Shown: positions 1-9,686, counted from the stretch's first letter. The stretch is 64,000 nt of DNA from Gammaproteobacteria bacterium RIFCSPHIGHO2_12_FULL_37_14 (GCA_001801485.1 MGXV01000086.1:1-64000), one strand, 5' to 3'. Translations and numbers: made by a program. Notes: a model not told the origin generated them from the sequence alone.

Positions 1-543
1 AAAAAGCAAGATGATTCACTACTCTGTCAATCGCTCAATCAATTTAGAGCTGATTTCACCGCGCTTTCTTACCAAGAAAAAGTGTTTAACCCAAAACATC
101 TCATTAAAGCACTTGAGCTTTATGATCAACAATTTGAAAACTGGGATTGGCCTAAACGAGATTTATTTTGGCGTCAGGTAATTGGCTTTACACAGCGTTT
201 TCTGCCAGCAAACATTGCGCAAGATTTTGCACAGGGTCTTAATTATCGCGTTGAAGAAAAAGAAAAATCACGACGTAGTTTTAATTTTAGATTTGGTGGC
301 GGTTCTATTTATCCTCTCATTTTTGATTCTCTTTCTGGTTTGGGATTTGATTATGCTGTGCGGGGGCGGTGGGGCGGCGCAGGTGAATGGTCCCACTGCA
401 CGCCCGCTACCGGTCCTGCTGGGCCGACGCAGTTGCCGATTGCGCGCCTTTTTCAAAACTATCTCGAACAAAAACATCCGACTTGCAAAAACTTATGCAG
501 CCTGCAAATCGTAGGCCACAAACGTCACCGTGGTGTGCAATAA
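1..543 (+). CDS. Unrecognised protein, C-terminal part (5' end outside window)
   Basis: The reading frame is open from the first base of the window, so this is the C-terminal ~180 residues of a larger protein whose start lies upstream. It is rich in aromatic and charged residues (FENWDWPKRDLFW, LPANIAQDFAQGL) and looks like a real helical protein up to about base 350. From about 355 to 450 the DNA becomes sharply GC-rich and the protein turns Gly/Pro/Thr-rich, unlike the part before it, before ending at TAA. I do not recognise the family. The style resembles large Legionellales hypothetical or effector proteins, but that is only an impression. The gene is convergent with ahcY, 42 bp away. Confidence 0.55.
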   Translation, partial: KKQDDSLLCQSLNQFRADFTALSYQEKVFNPKHLIKALELYDQQFENWDWPKRDLFWRQVIGFTQRFLPANIAQDFAQGLNYRVEEKEKSRRSFNFRFGGGSIYPLIFDSLSGLGFDYAVRGRWGGAGEWSHCTPATGPAGPTQLPIARLFQNYLEQKHPTCKNLCSLQIVGHKRHRGVQ

Positions 544-585
544 TTCACATCAATAAATCACACAACATATTGGATAAACTAAATA

Positions 586-1899
586 TTAATAGCGATAATA
601 ATCCGGTTTGAATGGTCCCTTTTTGGAAACATTTAAATAGTTAGCTTGTTCATCAGTTAACTCAGTTAACTTTACGCCGAGTTTGTCTAAATGTAAGCGA
701 GCCACCATTTCATCAAGATGCTTAGGTAAAATATGTACGCCAATGGAGTAGGTGCCAGCACGTTGCCATAATTCAATTTGTGCTAATACTTGATTAGTAA
801 ATGAAGTCGACATCACAAAACTTGGATGACCAGTTGCACAGCCTAGATTAACCAATCGGCCTTCAGCTAGTACGATAATACGTTTGCCATTTGGAAGAAT
901 GACATGGTCAACTTGTGGCTTAATATTTTCCCATGGATATTGACGTAAAGCGGCAATATCAATTTCTGAATCAAAATGTCCAATGTTGCAGACAATTGCT
1001 TGATCGTGCATTTGCAAAATATGTTGCTTAGTAATGACATTGACATTACCGGTAGCCGTAATAAAAATATCAGCGATAGCAGCTGCTTCATCCATCGCTA
1101 CTACGCGATAACCTTCCATAGCGGCTTGTAATGCACAAATAGGATCAATTTCAGTAATCCATACGGATGCACCAAACGCACGCAAGGATTGAGCACAACC
1201 TTTACCTACATCACCATAGCCGCACACGACAATCACTTTACCGGCGATCATGACATCGGTTGCCCGTTTGATACCATCGACTAATGATTCACGACAACCA
1301 TATAAATTATCAAACTTAGATTTTGTGACAGAATCGTTCACATTCATTGCAGGTACTTTTAAGGCGCCTTGCTTGTGCATTTCATATAGCCGATGTACAC
1401 CAGTGGTTGTTTCTTCCGAAAGACCTTTCACCTCTTTCAATAAATGCGCATGCTTTTGATGCATCAGCAGTGTTAAATCCCCACCATCATCTAAAATCAT
1501 GTTTGGATGCCACTCGTTGGGCCCAGAAATAGTTTGCTCAACGCACCACCAATATTCGTCTTCAGTTTCTCCTTTCCATGCAAAAACTGGAATACCAGCT
1601 TTTGCTATCGCGGCAGCAGCATGATCTTGTGTAGAAAAAATATTACAGGATGACCATCGTACTTCGGCACCAAGTGCTATTAAGGTTTCGATGAGGACAG
1701 CTGTTTGTATCGTCATATGAAGACAACCGGCAATACGAGCGCCTGCTAAAGGTTGTTTGCCTTTGTACATTTTACGCAAAGTCATGAGACCTGGCATTTC
1801 AGTTTCAGCAATACTAATTTCTTTACGTCCCCATTCCGCGAGCTGGATATCAGCAACTTTATAGTCTGATTTGATCGATTTGATCGATGATGGTTGCAT
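586..1899 (-). CDS. ahcY: Adenosylhomocysteinase (S-adenosyl-L-homocysteine hydrolase)
   Basis: It hydrolyses S-adenosylhomocysteine to adenosine and homocysteine, relieving product inhibition of methyltransferases; it is a cytoplasmic NAD+-dependent enzyme. The protein of ~437 residues shows the family start ([13 protein letters not shown], followed by PGLM), the NAD-binding Rossmann motif [11 protein letters not shown], and the conserved C-terminal end [11 protein letters not shown]. The frame is open further upstream, but I chose the ATG at 1899 because AAGGAT lies just before it and because a longer protein would run into metK. It lies 10 bp downstream of metK on the same strand, so the two probably form one methyl-cycle operon. 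No SAM or SAH riboswitch is apparent upstream. Confidence 0.97.
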   Translation of the reverse strand: MQPSSIKSIKSDYKVADIQLAEWGRKEISIAETEMPGLMTLRKMYKGKQPLAGARIAGCLHMTIQTAVLIETLIALGAEVRWSSCNIFSTQDHAAAAIAKAGIPVFAWKGETEDEYWWCVEQTISGPNEWHPNMILDDGGDLTLLMHQKHAHLLKEVKGLSEETTTGVHRLYEMHKQGALKVPAMNVNDSVTKSKFDNLYGCRESLVDGIKRATDVMIAGKVIVVCGYGDVGKGCAQSLRAFGASVWITEIDPICALQAAMEGYRVVAMDEAAAIADIFITATGNVNVITKQHILQMHDQAIVCNIGHFDSEIDIAALRQYPWENIKPQVDHVILPNGKRIIVLAEGRLVNLGCATGHPSFVMSTSFTNQVLAQIELWQRAGTYSIGVHILPKHLDEMVARLHLDKLGVKLTELTDEQANYLNVSKKGPFKPDYYRY

Positions 1900-1909
1900 G
1901 ATTATATCC

Positions 1910-3094
1910 TTAGCTATTAGCAGCGATTTGACAGGGAACATTCGTTTTTTTGCGTAACATCTCAGCTTTATCTGTTTTTTCCCAAGTGACATTTAAATCC
2001 TCTCGGCCAAAATGTCCATAAGTAGCAGTGCGACGATAAATGGGTTTTAATAAATCGAGCATAGAGGTAATACTGTAAGGTCGTAAGTCGAAATGTTCGC
2101 GAATGAGTTGGGTAATTTCAATATCTGGCAGTTTTCCAGTTCCAAATGTATCAACATAGATGGAAATTGGTTCTGCCACACCAATGGCATAAGAAATTTG
2201 AATTTCGCATCGATCAGCAATGCCCGCTGCAACAATATTTTTTGCTACATAGCGGCAAGCATAAGCGGCAGAGCGATCCACTTTCGAGGGATCTTTACCC
2301 GAAAAACAACCACCACCGTGCCTTGCCATGCCACCATAAGTATCGACAATAATTTTACGACCAGTCAATCCACAATCACCTAAGGGTCCGCCAATCACAA
2401 ATCGTCCAGTAGGATTAACCAAATATTTTGTCTCTTTACTGAGCCATTCATCAGGAAAAGTTGGCTTAATAATTTCTTCGATGACCGCATCGACTAAATC
2501 AATATGGCTGATATCTGGATGATGTTGTGTGGATAATACAACAGTTTTCACCCCAACAGGTTTTCCATTAACATAATGAAAAGTGACTTGGCTTTTAGCA
2601 TCGGGTCTTAACCAAGACAACACGCCGTTTTTCCGCAAATCGGCTTGTCGTTGCATTAATTTATGTGCGTAGTAAATAGGTGCTGGCATGAGCGTGCTGG
2701 TTTCATTCGTGGCATAACCAAACATTAAACCTTGATCACCGGCTCCTTGATCATTGGGGGTCACACGATCAACACCTTGAGCAATATCAGGCGATTGTTT
2801 ACCGATAGCGGAAAGAATGGCGCATGATTCCCAATCAAAACCTATTTCAGAACTATCATAACCAATATCTCGCACGACATTACGAGCAATTTGTTCGATA
2901 TCCACCCATGCGGATGTCGAGACTTCGCCACCGACTAATACCATACCGGTTTTGACAAATGTTTCGCAAGCAACTCTTGCTCCAGTATCTTGTTCAAGCA
3001 TGGCATCTAATACTGCATCAGATATTTGGTCTGCGATTTTATCTGGATGTCCTTCCGAGACAGATTCAGACGTAAAAAGAAACTCTTTTTGCAT
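1910..3094 (-). CDS. metK: S-adenosylmethionine synthetase
   Basis: It makes S-adenosylmethionine from methionine and ATP, releasing phosphate and pyrophosphate. The 394 residues are of normal family length. All hallmark motifs are present: [17 protein letters not shown] near the N terminus, [10 protein letters not shown] around residue 120, and the glycine-rich [14 protein letters not shown] loop. The ATG at 3094 is preceded by a strong AAGGAGG ribosome-binding site at good spacing. ahcY follows directly on the same strand, so synthesis of the methyl donor and removal of its by-product are co-expressed. No unusual residue was seen. Confidence 0.98.
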   Translation of the reverse strand: MQKEFLFTSESVSEGHPDKIADQISDAVLDAMLEQDTGARVACETFVKTGMVLVGGEVSTSAWVDIEQIARNVVRDIGYDSSEIGFDWESCAILSAIGKQSPDIAQGVDRVTPNDQGAGDQGLMFGYATNETSTLMPAPIYYAHKLMQRQADLRKNGVLSWLRPDAKSQVTFHYVNGKPVGVKTVVLSTQHHPDISHIDLVDAVIEEIIKPTFPDEWLSKETKYLVNPTGRFVIGGPLGDCGLTGRKIIVDTYGGMARHGGGCFSGKDPSKVDRSAAYACRYVAKNIVAAGIADRCEIQISYAIGVAEPISIYVDTFGTGKLPDIEITQLIREHFDLRPYSITSMLDLLKPIYRRTATYGHFGREDLNVTWEKTDKAEMLRKKTNVPCQIAANS

Positions 3095-3222
3095 GGGATG
3101 GTCCCTCCTTAAGTTAACGTCAATTTATCTAAAAAATGGGTATTCTCTAGATGACTTACAATCATTTTTCCTATTCTCAAATAAAAAATAGAGTCATATC
3201 AGCTTTTCCGTGAAGCACCGAT

Positions 3223-4191
3223 TTACGCGACTCTTCGAATATTTTTTTCAATATAGTCTTTCCACCAAGTTAATGTTTTTTGAATGCCTATATCTAAATC
3301 TGTTTGTGCTTGCCATGTCAATTCATTTTTAGCTAAAGTGCAATCAAGAAACAGACTGGTTTTAATGGTTGGTTGCGATAGATCATGTTCAATGACTAAT
3401 TTTTTTCCTGAATGAGCAACAATTTTTTTCACTAACTCTTTAATCGATATGGCTTGTCCATAACCACAATGATAGAGACGATATTTTTCAGGTTGCTTTT
3501 CTACAGCTAATTCAACAAAGCGAACTAAATCGTCAACATATAATAAATCTCTTTCTTCATCACCTGTTCCCCAGACAACAATTTTATCCTGAGCAGTCAT
3601 TACTTTAGTGATGGTTGCGCCAAAAACATGACTACGCTCCAAATCAAATTTATCATGCGGACCGTAAATATTAGAGTGTCTGATAGCAGTGAATTTAGTA
3701 TCAGAAATTCCCGCATAAAATTCACACATTTTTTCAATATATAATTTAGTATTGCCAACACCAAAATAACGAGGATGTAATGATTGATTGGCATCAAAAT
3801 CAGTTTCTTTTAATGCAGTTACGCTCGATTGATACATGACAGTGCAACTAAAAAAAATCACGTGTTTTATTTTGTGTTCGAAAGCTGCACGGAAGAGATA
3901 AGAATTCATTACTGCATTATCAGTAACATGAATAAATGGTCGCGTGACGATATCTTTTGAGCCTGATGTGGTTGCTGCGGCTTGAATCAATATATCCATA
4001 TTATTTACAATTTGATCAACGCTATGAGGATCTCGTAAGTCAGCTTGATGCCAAATGACATGCGGACAAAAAAATTCTGGACGTTGATGATAAACCGCAT
4101 GAATTTCAAAATCGCTACGCTTGCTTAATTGTTCGGTAAGATTGCGACCGATGAAACCAGTTGCACCACAAATAAGAACTTTCTTTTTCAT
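3223..4191 (-). CDS. NAD-dependent epimerase/dehydratase (nucleotide-sugar, SDR family)
   Basis: An extended short-chain dehydrogenase/reductase that most likely epimerises or reduces a nucleotide sugar for the neighbouring surface polysaccharide. The N-terminal Rossmann motif is GATGFIG (residues 9-15), and RHSNIYGPHDKF (171-182) is typical of sugar-nucleotide epimerases. The usual YxxxK catalytic pair is not evident: aligning on GNTK puts the lysine at 149 and a valine at 145 where the tyrosine should be, with the nearest tyrosine at 142. The ATG at 4191 follows GAGGAAAG; an upstream in-frame extension looks unreal. It belongs to the minus-strand polysaccharide group with the dehydratase and kinase genes. 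Exact substrate unknown. Confidence 0.85.
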   Translation of the reverse strand: MKKKVLICGATGFIGRNLTEQLSKRSDFEIHAVYHQRPEFFCPHVIWHQADLRDPHSVDQIVNNMDILIQAAATTSGSKDIVTRPFIHVTDNAVMNSYLFRAAFEHKIKHVIFFSCTVMYQSSVTALKETDFDANQSLHPRYFGVGNTKLYIEKMCEFYAGISDTKFTAIRHSNIYGPHDKFDLERSHVFGATITKVMTAQDKIVVWGTGDEERDLLYVDDLVRFVELAVEKQPEKYRLYHCGYGQAISIKELVKKIVAHSGKKLVIEHDLSQPTIKTSLFLDCTLAKNELTWQAQTDLDIGIQKTLTWWKDYIEKNIRRVA

Positions 4192-4246
4192 ATTCTTTCC
4201 TCTAGAGCCATATGTCGTGTTACTTGTGTCATTTATTTTGCCTGTC

Positions 4247-4266
4247 ATGTCAGCGGAAGCTGGCAT
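4247..4266. repeat. REP-like hairpin, ATGTCAGC-GGAA-GCTGGCAT
   Basis: An 8-bp stem with one G-T wobble encloses a GGAA tetraloop in the 112-bp gap between the epimerase and the aminotransferase-fold gene. It is shaped like the small palindromic units that scatter through gammaproteobacterial intergenic DNA. I found no second full copy in this window, so repeat status is unproven. Confidence 0.4.
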
Positions 4267-4303
4267 CTAGTCTTTTTTACTGATGTCAGCTTTTGTAGAC
4301 TCG

Positions 4304-5605
4304 CTATCCTGTCATTCTATCTTTATTCATCCATTCTTCAATAAAAGAATCAAATGTATTAACAATGTAATCTCTAGCAGGTTGATCAACAGCATGATGA
4401 CAAGGGATGGCAAAACCTTTTCGCATCACCGTATCTGCATGAGATAAATCGCTCCCCAATCGATGTTGATACATTTTAAATGCGGGGTGTCTCGCCATAT
4501 TACCTGCGATGATCGGCCGAGTTTCAATACCACTTTTTTGTATATAGGCGGTAATATCTTTTACGCTAAATGGTGCCTTTTCTTTTAAAATAATCGGAAA
4601 TCCAAACCACACATGTTTGCCCAGCGGAGTTTCTTGTTGGTATTGAAAAAACTCATCGTACTTGGAGAGATATTGTAAGAAGAAAGTAGCTGCTTCGCGT
4701 CGTTGAACAATAAATTGATCGAGTTTAGGTAATTGCAATTGACCCATGGCAGCATTCACTTCTGTTGGTCGTAGATTATAACCAAGATTAATGAAAATGA
4801 AACGTGGATCAATCTCAGGATAGCGATTGATATATTTTTGGTGCTCATCAGCTTCACGTGACCATCCATGAGCACGCAAAATTCGCATTGTTTCTGTTAA
4901 ATCGAAATCGTTGGTAATGGAAATACCACCTTCCATCGTACTGATATGATGTGAGAAGAAAAAACTAAAGTTACCAATATGACCAAAGCTACCTACCGAT
5001 TTTCCATTGTAAGTTGCGCCCATCGCTTCACAACTATCTTCAATGATAAATAAATTATGTTTGTCAGCAAACGTTTTGATGGCTTCCATATTGCAGGGAT
5101 TACCATACACATGAACAACCATGATAGCCCGTGTTTTGGAAGTGATGGCTTGTTCAACTTTATTTAAATCAAGATTGAGATCATGTAAATTACAATCAAC
5201 GATCACCGGGATCAATTGATGTTGAATAATCGGCCAAATAGTTGTTGACCAAGATAGGGCAGGAACAATGACTTCATCGCCTGGTTTTAAGTGATTGGCA
5301 GTAACAGGATTAGCCAGTGCTGCAATTGCTAACAAATTTGCAGAGGAACCGGAATTAGACATAACACCATATTGTGTGCCGGTATAATCTGCATATTGCT
5401 GCTCGAAATGGCGTACTTTTTTTCCCATTGTCGTAAAAGTTGAAAGCATCGTTTCAACAGCAACAAAAATCTCATCACCATGTATAGTAGGTTCGTGTAG
5501 CCGCACAATGGGATGATCAGGGTGAAATGAAAAATCCAAGTTTTCGTTACAATAGGTTTGAATATCGCCACGAATTTTATTCAGCAGTTCTTGGTTTTTA
5601 TTCAT
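4304..5605 (-). CDS. DegT/DnrJ-fold PLP enzyme lacking the Schiff-base lysine; probable 3-dehydratase of a 4-keto-6-deoxy nucleotide sugar
   Basis: The 433-residue fold-type-I PLP protein belongs to the DegT/DnrJ/EryC1/StrS sugar aminotransferase superfamily: SNSGSSANLLA (residues 83-93) and FIIEDSCEAMG (187-197, with the pyridine-binding Asp190). Where aminotransferases carry the PLP lysine, this protein has SFFFSHHISTMEGG, that is His219-His220. By established knowledge, the same Lys-to-His change defines the dehydratases ColD (colitose) and RfbH/E1 (3,6-dideoxyhexoses). The RfbH cysteine cluster for [2Fe-2S] is not evident, so ColD-like chemistry is favoured. I infer removal of the 3-hydroxyl of a keto-sugar. 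Its start overlaps the stop of the GHMP kinase gene by 4 bp, indicating translational coupling. Confidence 0.85.
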   Translation of the reverse strand: MNKNQELLNKIRGDIQTYCNENLDFSFHPDHPIVRLHEPTIHGDEIFVAVETMLSTFTTMGKKVRHFEQQYADYTGTQYGVMSNSGSSANLLAIAALANPVTANHLKPGDEVIVPALSWSTTIWPIIQHQLIPVIVDCNLHDLNLDLNKVEQAITSKTRAIMVVHVYGNPCNMEAIKTFADKHNLFIIEDSCEAMGATYNGKSVGSFGHIGNFSFFFSHHISTMEGGISITNDFDLTETMRILRAHGWSREADEHQKYINRYPEIDPRFIFINLGYNLRPTEVNAAMGQLQLPKLDQFIVQRREAATFFLQYLSKYDEFFQYQQETPLGKHVWFGFPIILKEKAPFSVKDITAYIQKSGIETRPIIAGNMARHPAFKMYQHRLGSDLSHADTVMRKGFAIPCHHAVDQPARDYIVNTFDSFIEEWMNKDRMTG

Positions 5606-6726
5606 TTTGTTTTCTCCACGGATAAAGGTTCTTCAACAGTTAATAAATGAGTTAAACGTTGTCGAGTTAACGGTGTAATTTCATCTAATGTTTGATTGCG
5701 TAAATGTACGTAATCTCGACGTAAATTCATTTGTTTGTAATGTAAATGATCGTAAAAGATAATTTGTGATCCACTCGATTCAAAATCAAATGGAACTAAT
5801 AACAAATCTTTTAAAGCATGGCATACACTGGGTTTATTTTCTGGCTTAACAAAAAACAACATAAAACCCCCACCACCAGCACCCAATAATTTTCCACCAA
5901 TCGCTCCCGCATGACGTGCTTTTGCATAAATATCATCAATGAATGTCGAGGATATTTTATGGCTAATTTGACGTTTCAATAACCAAGTTTCATGCAATAA
6001 TTCACCAAATAATGTGATATCTTTATTGGTACATAATAATTGCTCAGCCTCATCTACCATACTTTGCATTTGATAAAGTTCTTGAGTTTTATTAGGAATC
6101 GATTTGATTTTATCTGCAGCCACATCAGAGGCAGTACGAGAAATTCCTGTAAAAAAGAGTAGAAGATGTTCATGTAAAGTATGTAATCTCGACATTGGTA
6201 ACACCAATGGTAATACTTCAAAATTTCCATTAGCATGAACAATAATTTTATTTAATCCACCATAAGCTGTGGCAATTTGATCTTGAACACCGACATTTTC
6301 TTTTAAAATATCACGTTCAATATGAATAGCCTCGCATGCTAATTCGCGTTTACTGGAAATCATCCCGCGCAATGCATAAATAGTATGCAATAGCCCTACT
6401 GTGAAGGCAGAGCTGGATCCTAGACCAGAACGGGCAGGCAAATCACCTTGATGATGAATTTCAATACCTTGATTGATTTGTAGATATTCGAGAATTGCGC
6501 GAGCAGCAGGATGATGAATATCGGTATGATCAAGGACTTCTTCTACTTTTGACCATACAATGCGAGATTTATGTTCGAAAAATGGGGGCAGTATACGGCA
6601 TTGTAAATAGCAATAATGATTGATTGTACTTGATAGCACGGCTGCGCCATGTTTTTGATACCATGAATGATAATCTGTTCCGCCACCGAAATATGAAATT
6701 CGATAAGGCGTTCGGCTAATAATCAT
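5602..6726 (-). CDS. GHMP-family sugar kinase, HddA-like (D-glycero-D-manno-heptose 7-phosphate kinase type)
   Basis: A 374-residue GHMP kinase. It starts with RTPYRISYFGGGTDY, typical of the HddA branch, carries the phosphate-binding loop LPARSGLGSSSAFTVG (around residues 95-110), and has the C-terminal GAIGGKLLGAGGGGFMLFF motif. HddA phosphorylates D-glycero-D-manno-heptose 7-phosphate at C1 for GDP-heptose synthesis; the exact sugar here is inferred. The partner genes gmhA, gmhB and hddC are not in the locus, although a SIS-domain protein is encoded at 46043-46651. It precedes the PLP dehydratase with a 4-bp overlap and follows the ABC exporter genes, so it sits inside the polysaccharide operon. 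Confidence 0.85.
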   Translation of the reverse strand: MIISRTPYRISYFGGGTDYHSWYQKHGAAVLSSTINHYCYLQCRILPPFFEHKSRIVWSKVEEVLDHTDIHHPAARAILEYLQINQGIEIHHQGDLPARSGLGSSSAFTVGLLHTIYALRGMISSKRELACEAIHIERDILKENVGVQDQIATAYGGLNKIIVHANGNFEVLPLVLPMSRLHTLHEHLLLFFTGISRTASDVAADKIKSIPNKTQELYQMQSMVDEAEQLLCTNKDITLFGELLHETWLLKRQISHKISSTFIDDIYAKARHAGAIGGKLLGAGGGGFMLFFVKPENKPSVCHALKDLLLVPFDFESSGSQIIFYDHLHYKQMNLRRDYVHLRNQTLDEITPLTRQRLTHLLTVEEPLSVEKTK

Positions 6727-6750
6727 CCTTGAGGCTCCTTTTTACCTGTA

Positions 6751-7524
6751 CTACATCTGCTTTTTCTGAAGCGTATGACTGTTGTTGTTGTGATAAATAT
6801 TGAGTGCGGTATCGACTGATCCAAAGTATTTTACTGCACCATTTTCTAATAACAAAACTTTATTACAAAACTCTTTAATTAATTCTGTCGAGTGAGTGGC
6901 TAGGACGACAATATTAGATTTACTCATTAATGAAAGCATTTTTTGTTTTGCTCGTTCAACAAATTTCATATCACCCACACCAATGACTTCATCGATTAAT
7001 AAAATATCAGGTGTGACACAAGTGGAAATTGCAAAGGCTAGCCGTACTTTCATTCCTGATGAATACGTTCGCACAGGCATATTTAAATAATCGCCTAAGC
7101 CAGTTAACTCAGTAATTTCTCCCATCCGTTCTTTAATTTGATGACGAGAAAGACCTAATAGGGTGCCGCGTATATAAATATTTTCATAACCAGTAAATTC
7201 TAGTTCAACGCCAAGAGAAATATCTAATAAAGGGGAAATGTATCCTTCAATACTGATTTTGCCTATAGTAGGTTCATATATTCGAGCCAGTAAGCGTAAT
7301 AAGGTACTTTTACCAGATCCATTATGTCCAACTAAACCGATTTGGTCACCTCGGTAAAATGAAACATTGATATTATTAAGAGCTGTAATGACGACATGTT
7401 GATTGGCATCTTGAGCAACACTGCCACCCGTAGCAATTCTTAAAAAATCTTTTTTTAAAGAGCGTTTACTCATATCATAGATTGGTAATTGTACGGACAC
7501 TGAGCGTAAATGAATTTGCGTCAT
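6751..7524 (-). CDS. O-antigen/polysaccharide ABC exporter, ATP-binding subunit (Wzt-like)
   Basis: The ATPase of an ABC-2 polysaccharide exporter that powers transfer of lipid-linked glycan across the inner membrane. Walker A is GHNGSGKST (66-74), the signature is YSSGMKVRLAF, and Walker B is ILLIDEVIGVGD. The D-loop and H-loop region reads VVLATHSTELI. At 257 residues it ends soon after the nucleotide-binding domain, so it lacks the extra C-terminal carbohydrate-binding domain seen in long Wzt proteins. It lies 9 bp downstream of its permease on the same strand. Confidence 0.92.
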   Translation of the reverse strand: MTQIHLRSVSVQLPIYDMSKRSLKKDFLRIATGGSVAQDANQHVVITALNNINVSFYRGDQIGLVGHNGSGKSTLLRLLARIYEPTIGKISIEGYISPLLDISLGVELEFTGYENIYIRGTLLGLSRHQIKERMGEITELTGLGDYLNMPVRTYSSGMKVRLAFAISTCVTPDILLIDEVIGVGDMKFVERAKQKMLSLMSKSNIVVLATHSTELIKEFCNKVLLLENGAVKYFGSVDTALNIYHNNNSHTLQKKQM

Positions 7525-7533
7525 GTGGCACCT

Positions 7534-8409
7534 TTATAACCAGTAAATAATCCGAGATCGACGAGCTGAAAACATAGCATAGCATCCTATCATGCCAATC
7601 AAGGTGACGATTGAAATCATGATGAAGTTGAAAGAAGTAGGAGCATAGCCAGTTAATGGTGCGCGAATGAGCTCAATGAAAGAATAAAAAGGATTTAAAA
7701 GAACAATAATTTGTTTGCTGGGTGGTAAGACTTCTAACTTCCACATAATAGGTGTGACAAAAAATATAATATTGATTAAACTTTTAATGACTTGAGGAAT
7801 ATCTCGATATCGTGCGCCAATCATGGCTAAGATAATTCCATAACAGATAGCATTTAAATAGATAATCATCAATCCAGGTACAAATAGTAATGTATACCAA
7901 TTGATTTTTACAGCATCATGAAAAATGAAAGGAATGGGTAGAATGACCAATAAATTATGGAGAAAAATGATTACATTTTTTGCAACAATACGATGAATGT
8001 ATAAACTGTACGGCAACTTTATTTGCTTTAGCATAATCTCAGCCGCACTATAAGTATCCACAAGATCATTTAATGTGGTAGAAATTAAAGACCAAGTTAA
8101 CATGCCTGCAACCAAATAGGGGAAGTATTCTTGAATAGGCATGTGAAATAAATGCCCGTATAAAAAACCCATAGAATACACAGTCATTGCCATACTGATC
8201 GTGATCCAAAAAGGGCCTAAAATAGAACGGCGATAACGCAACTTTATATCTTGATAAGCAAGCAATAACCACAATCGCCATTGCGTCACTCCTTCGACCA
8301 AATCATTCCATGCTAATTGTCTTTGGGAAATATCAGGAATATCTACAGCATGAGGAGCATGCGTAGATTGAGTTGGTTGGTTTAATAAGATAGCTTCTTG
8401 CTCTGACAT
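7534..8409 (-). CDS. O-antigen/polysaccharide ABC exporter, permease subunit (Wzm-like)
   Basis: A 291-residue ABC-2 type membrane protein. After a soluble N terminus of ~45 residues comes the family motif QDIKLRYRRSILGPFW (residues ~53-68), then about six hydrophobic segments. The typical loop FFVTPIMWKLEVLP is followed by LNPFYSFIELIRAPL. It forms the channel through which the lipid-linked polysaccharide leaves the cytoplasm, together with the ATPase encoded immediately downstream. The upstream 98 bp separates it from a glycosyltransferase gene on the same strand. Confidence 0.93.
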   Translation of the reverse strand: MSEQEAILLNQPTQSTHAPHAVDIPDISQRQLAWNDLVEGVTQWRLWLLLAYQDIKLRYRRSILGPFWITISMAMTVYSMGFLYGHLFHMPIQEYFPYLVAGMLTWSLISTTLNDLVDTYSAAEIMLKQIKLPYSLYIHRIVAKNVIIFLHNLLVILPIPFIFHDAVKINWYTLLFVPGLMIIYLNAICYGIILAMIGARYRDIPQVIKSLINIIFFVTPIMWKLEVLPPSKQIIVLLNPFYSFIELIRAPLTGYAPTSFNFIMISIVTLIGMIGCYAMFSARRSRIIYWL

Positions 8410-8507
8410 GAAAATTGCCTATCATTCCTTATTTTGTGGCAAGGATAGCACGATATTTGCAGCGTCACAATGGGATAAAGGTAATGCAAAAAATGTAGAT
8501 TAAAGGG

Positions 8508-9617
8508 CTAGTTTTTGGAAGAAATAAATGATTTTAATTTTTTTCTAAATTCTTCCGCTGAAAATCGTTTAGCATTTTCTACGCAGTTATTTATTGTGAA
8601 ACAATGTTGGTTATTTTCAAATGCTTGAATTGTCTGACAAATCGCAGCGACGCTTGGTTCATAAAAAAATAAACCGGTGGGATTTTCCTGCTCAGGGTGA
8701 CGGATGGTTTCGAGTGCGCCGCCTCTACCATAAGCAATCACTGGCGTGCCACATGCTTGGGCTTCAACCGGAAGCATGCCAAAATCTTCTTCGGCGGCAA
8801 AAATGAAAGCTTTTGCTCGTTGTAAATATGAAATTAAAATTTTATCAGATTGATAACCCAATAATTCTACGTTTATACCCGCTTTGCTTTTTATTTTTGT
8901 AGCGTCCGGCCCATCACCGATAACAATTAATTTTTTATTTGGCATGAAACGAAAACTTTCAACGATCAAATCAATTTTTTTGTAAGGTACCAATCGAGAA
9001 GCAGTGATATAAAAATTTTCTTTTTGCTGATGCGGAATAAATGTTGAGATATCAATGGGTGGATAAATAACTTCTGCCGTGCGGCGATAAGTTTTTAGAA
9101 TTCGATGTGCAATAAATTGGGAATTAGCAATAAAATGATCGACTCCATTCGCACTACGCACGTCCCATAGCCTCAGTTTGTGTAAGCAATACCTCGCTAT
9201 TAAGCCAGAAATTTTCTTATCCAATCCACTTTCACGTAGATATTGATGTTGTAAATCCCAGATATAACGCATAGGTGTATGTACATAACTAATATGGAGC
9301 TGATTGGGTCCAGTAATGACACCTTTGGCGACTGCATGCGAACTAGAAATGATTAAATCATAATTTGAAAGATCTAACTGTTCAATCGCGAGAGGCATGA
9401 AAGGTAAATAATGGCGATAGTTGGTCTTAGCAAAAGGAAGTTTTTGTATGAATGTTGTTTGAATTGATTTATCTTGGAGAAAATTTCTTTTATCATCATC
9501 AAGAAAATCAATCACAGCAAAAAGATCAGCCTCAGGAAAGCACTGAATGATTTCACTTAACACTTTTTCTGCGCCACCAATCGTTACTAACCAATCACAA
9601 ACAATCGCAATTTTCAT
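8508..9617 (-). CDS. Glycosyltransferase family 4 (WbaZ-like)
   Basis: A 369-residue GT-B glycosyltransferase. It opens with IAIVCDWLVTIGGAEKVL, the usual N-terminal glycine-rich loop. A conserved VHTPMRYIWDL occurs near residue 120. The C-terminal nucleotide-sugar domain contains ASRLVPYKKIDLIVESF and the acidic E-x7-E region EEDFGMLPVEAQACGTPVIA. By family it adds a sugar, often mannose, to a growing lipid-linked oligosaccharide at the cytoplasmic face of the inner membrane. It is divergent from the initiating sugar transferase gene, with ~70 bp between starts. Donor and acceptor cannot be read from the sequence. Confidence 0.88.
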   Translation of the reverse strand: MKIAIVCDWLVTIGGAEKVLSEIIQCFPEADLFAVIDFLDDDKRNFLQDKSIQTTFIQKLPFAKTNYRHYLPFMPLAIEQLDLSNYDLIISSSHAVAKGVITGPNQLHISYVHTPMRYIWDLQHQYLRESGLDKKISGLIARYCLHKLRLWDVRSANGVDHFIANSQFIAHRILKTYRRTAEVIYPPIDISTFIPHQQKENFYITASRLVPYKKIDLIVESFRFMPNKKLIVIGDGPDATKIKSKAGINVELLGYQSDKILISYLQRAKAFIFAAEEDFGMLPVEAQACGTPVIAYGRGGALETIRHPEQENPTGLFFYEPSVAAICQTIQAFENNQHCFTINNCVENAKRFSAEEFRKKLKSFISSKN

Positions 9618-9686
9618 AGATATGTCATCTTCATTTCACTATACTCTCAACAGGAACCGTTGATAATCAATTAGGCCTTGCCTGCT

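Noticed and set aside
182..514. 110-residue frame inside the first gene
   Set aside because: Overlaps in another frame; the main frame is open from the window edge and has better protein character up to the GC-rich patch.
3095..3222. Possible SAM riboswitch upstream of metK
   Set aside because: The leader is short and T/A-rich, and I see none of the conserved stems; only a strong ribosome-binding site is evident.
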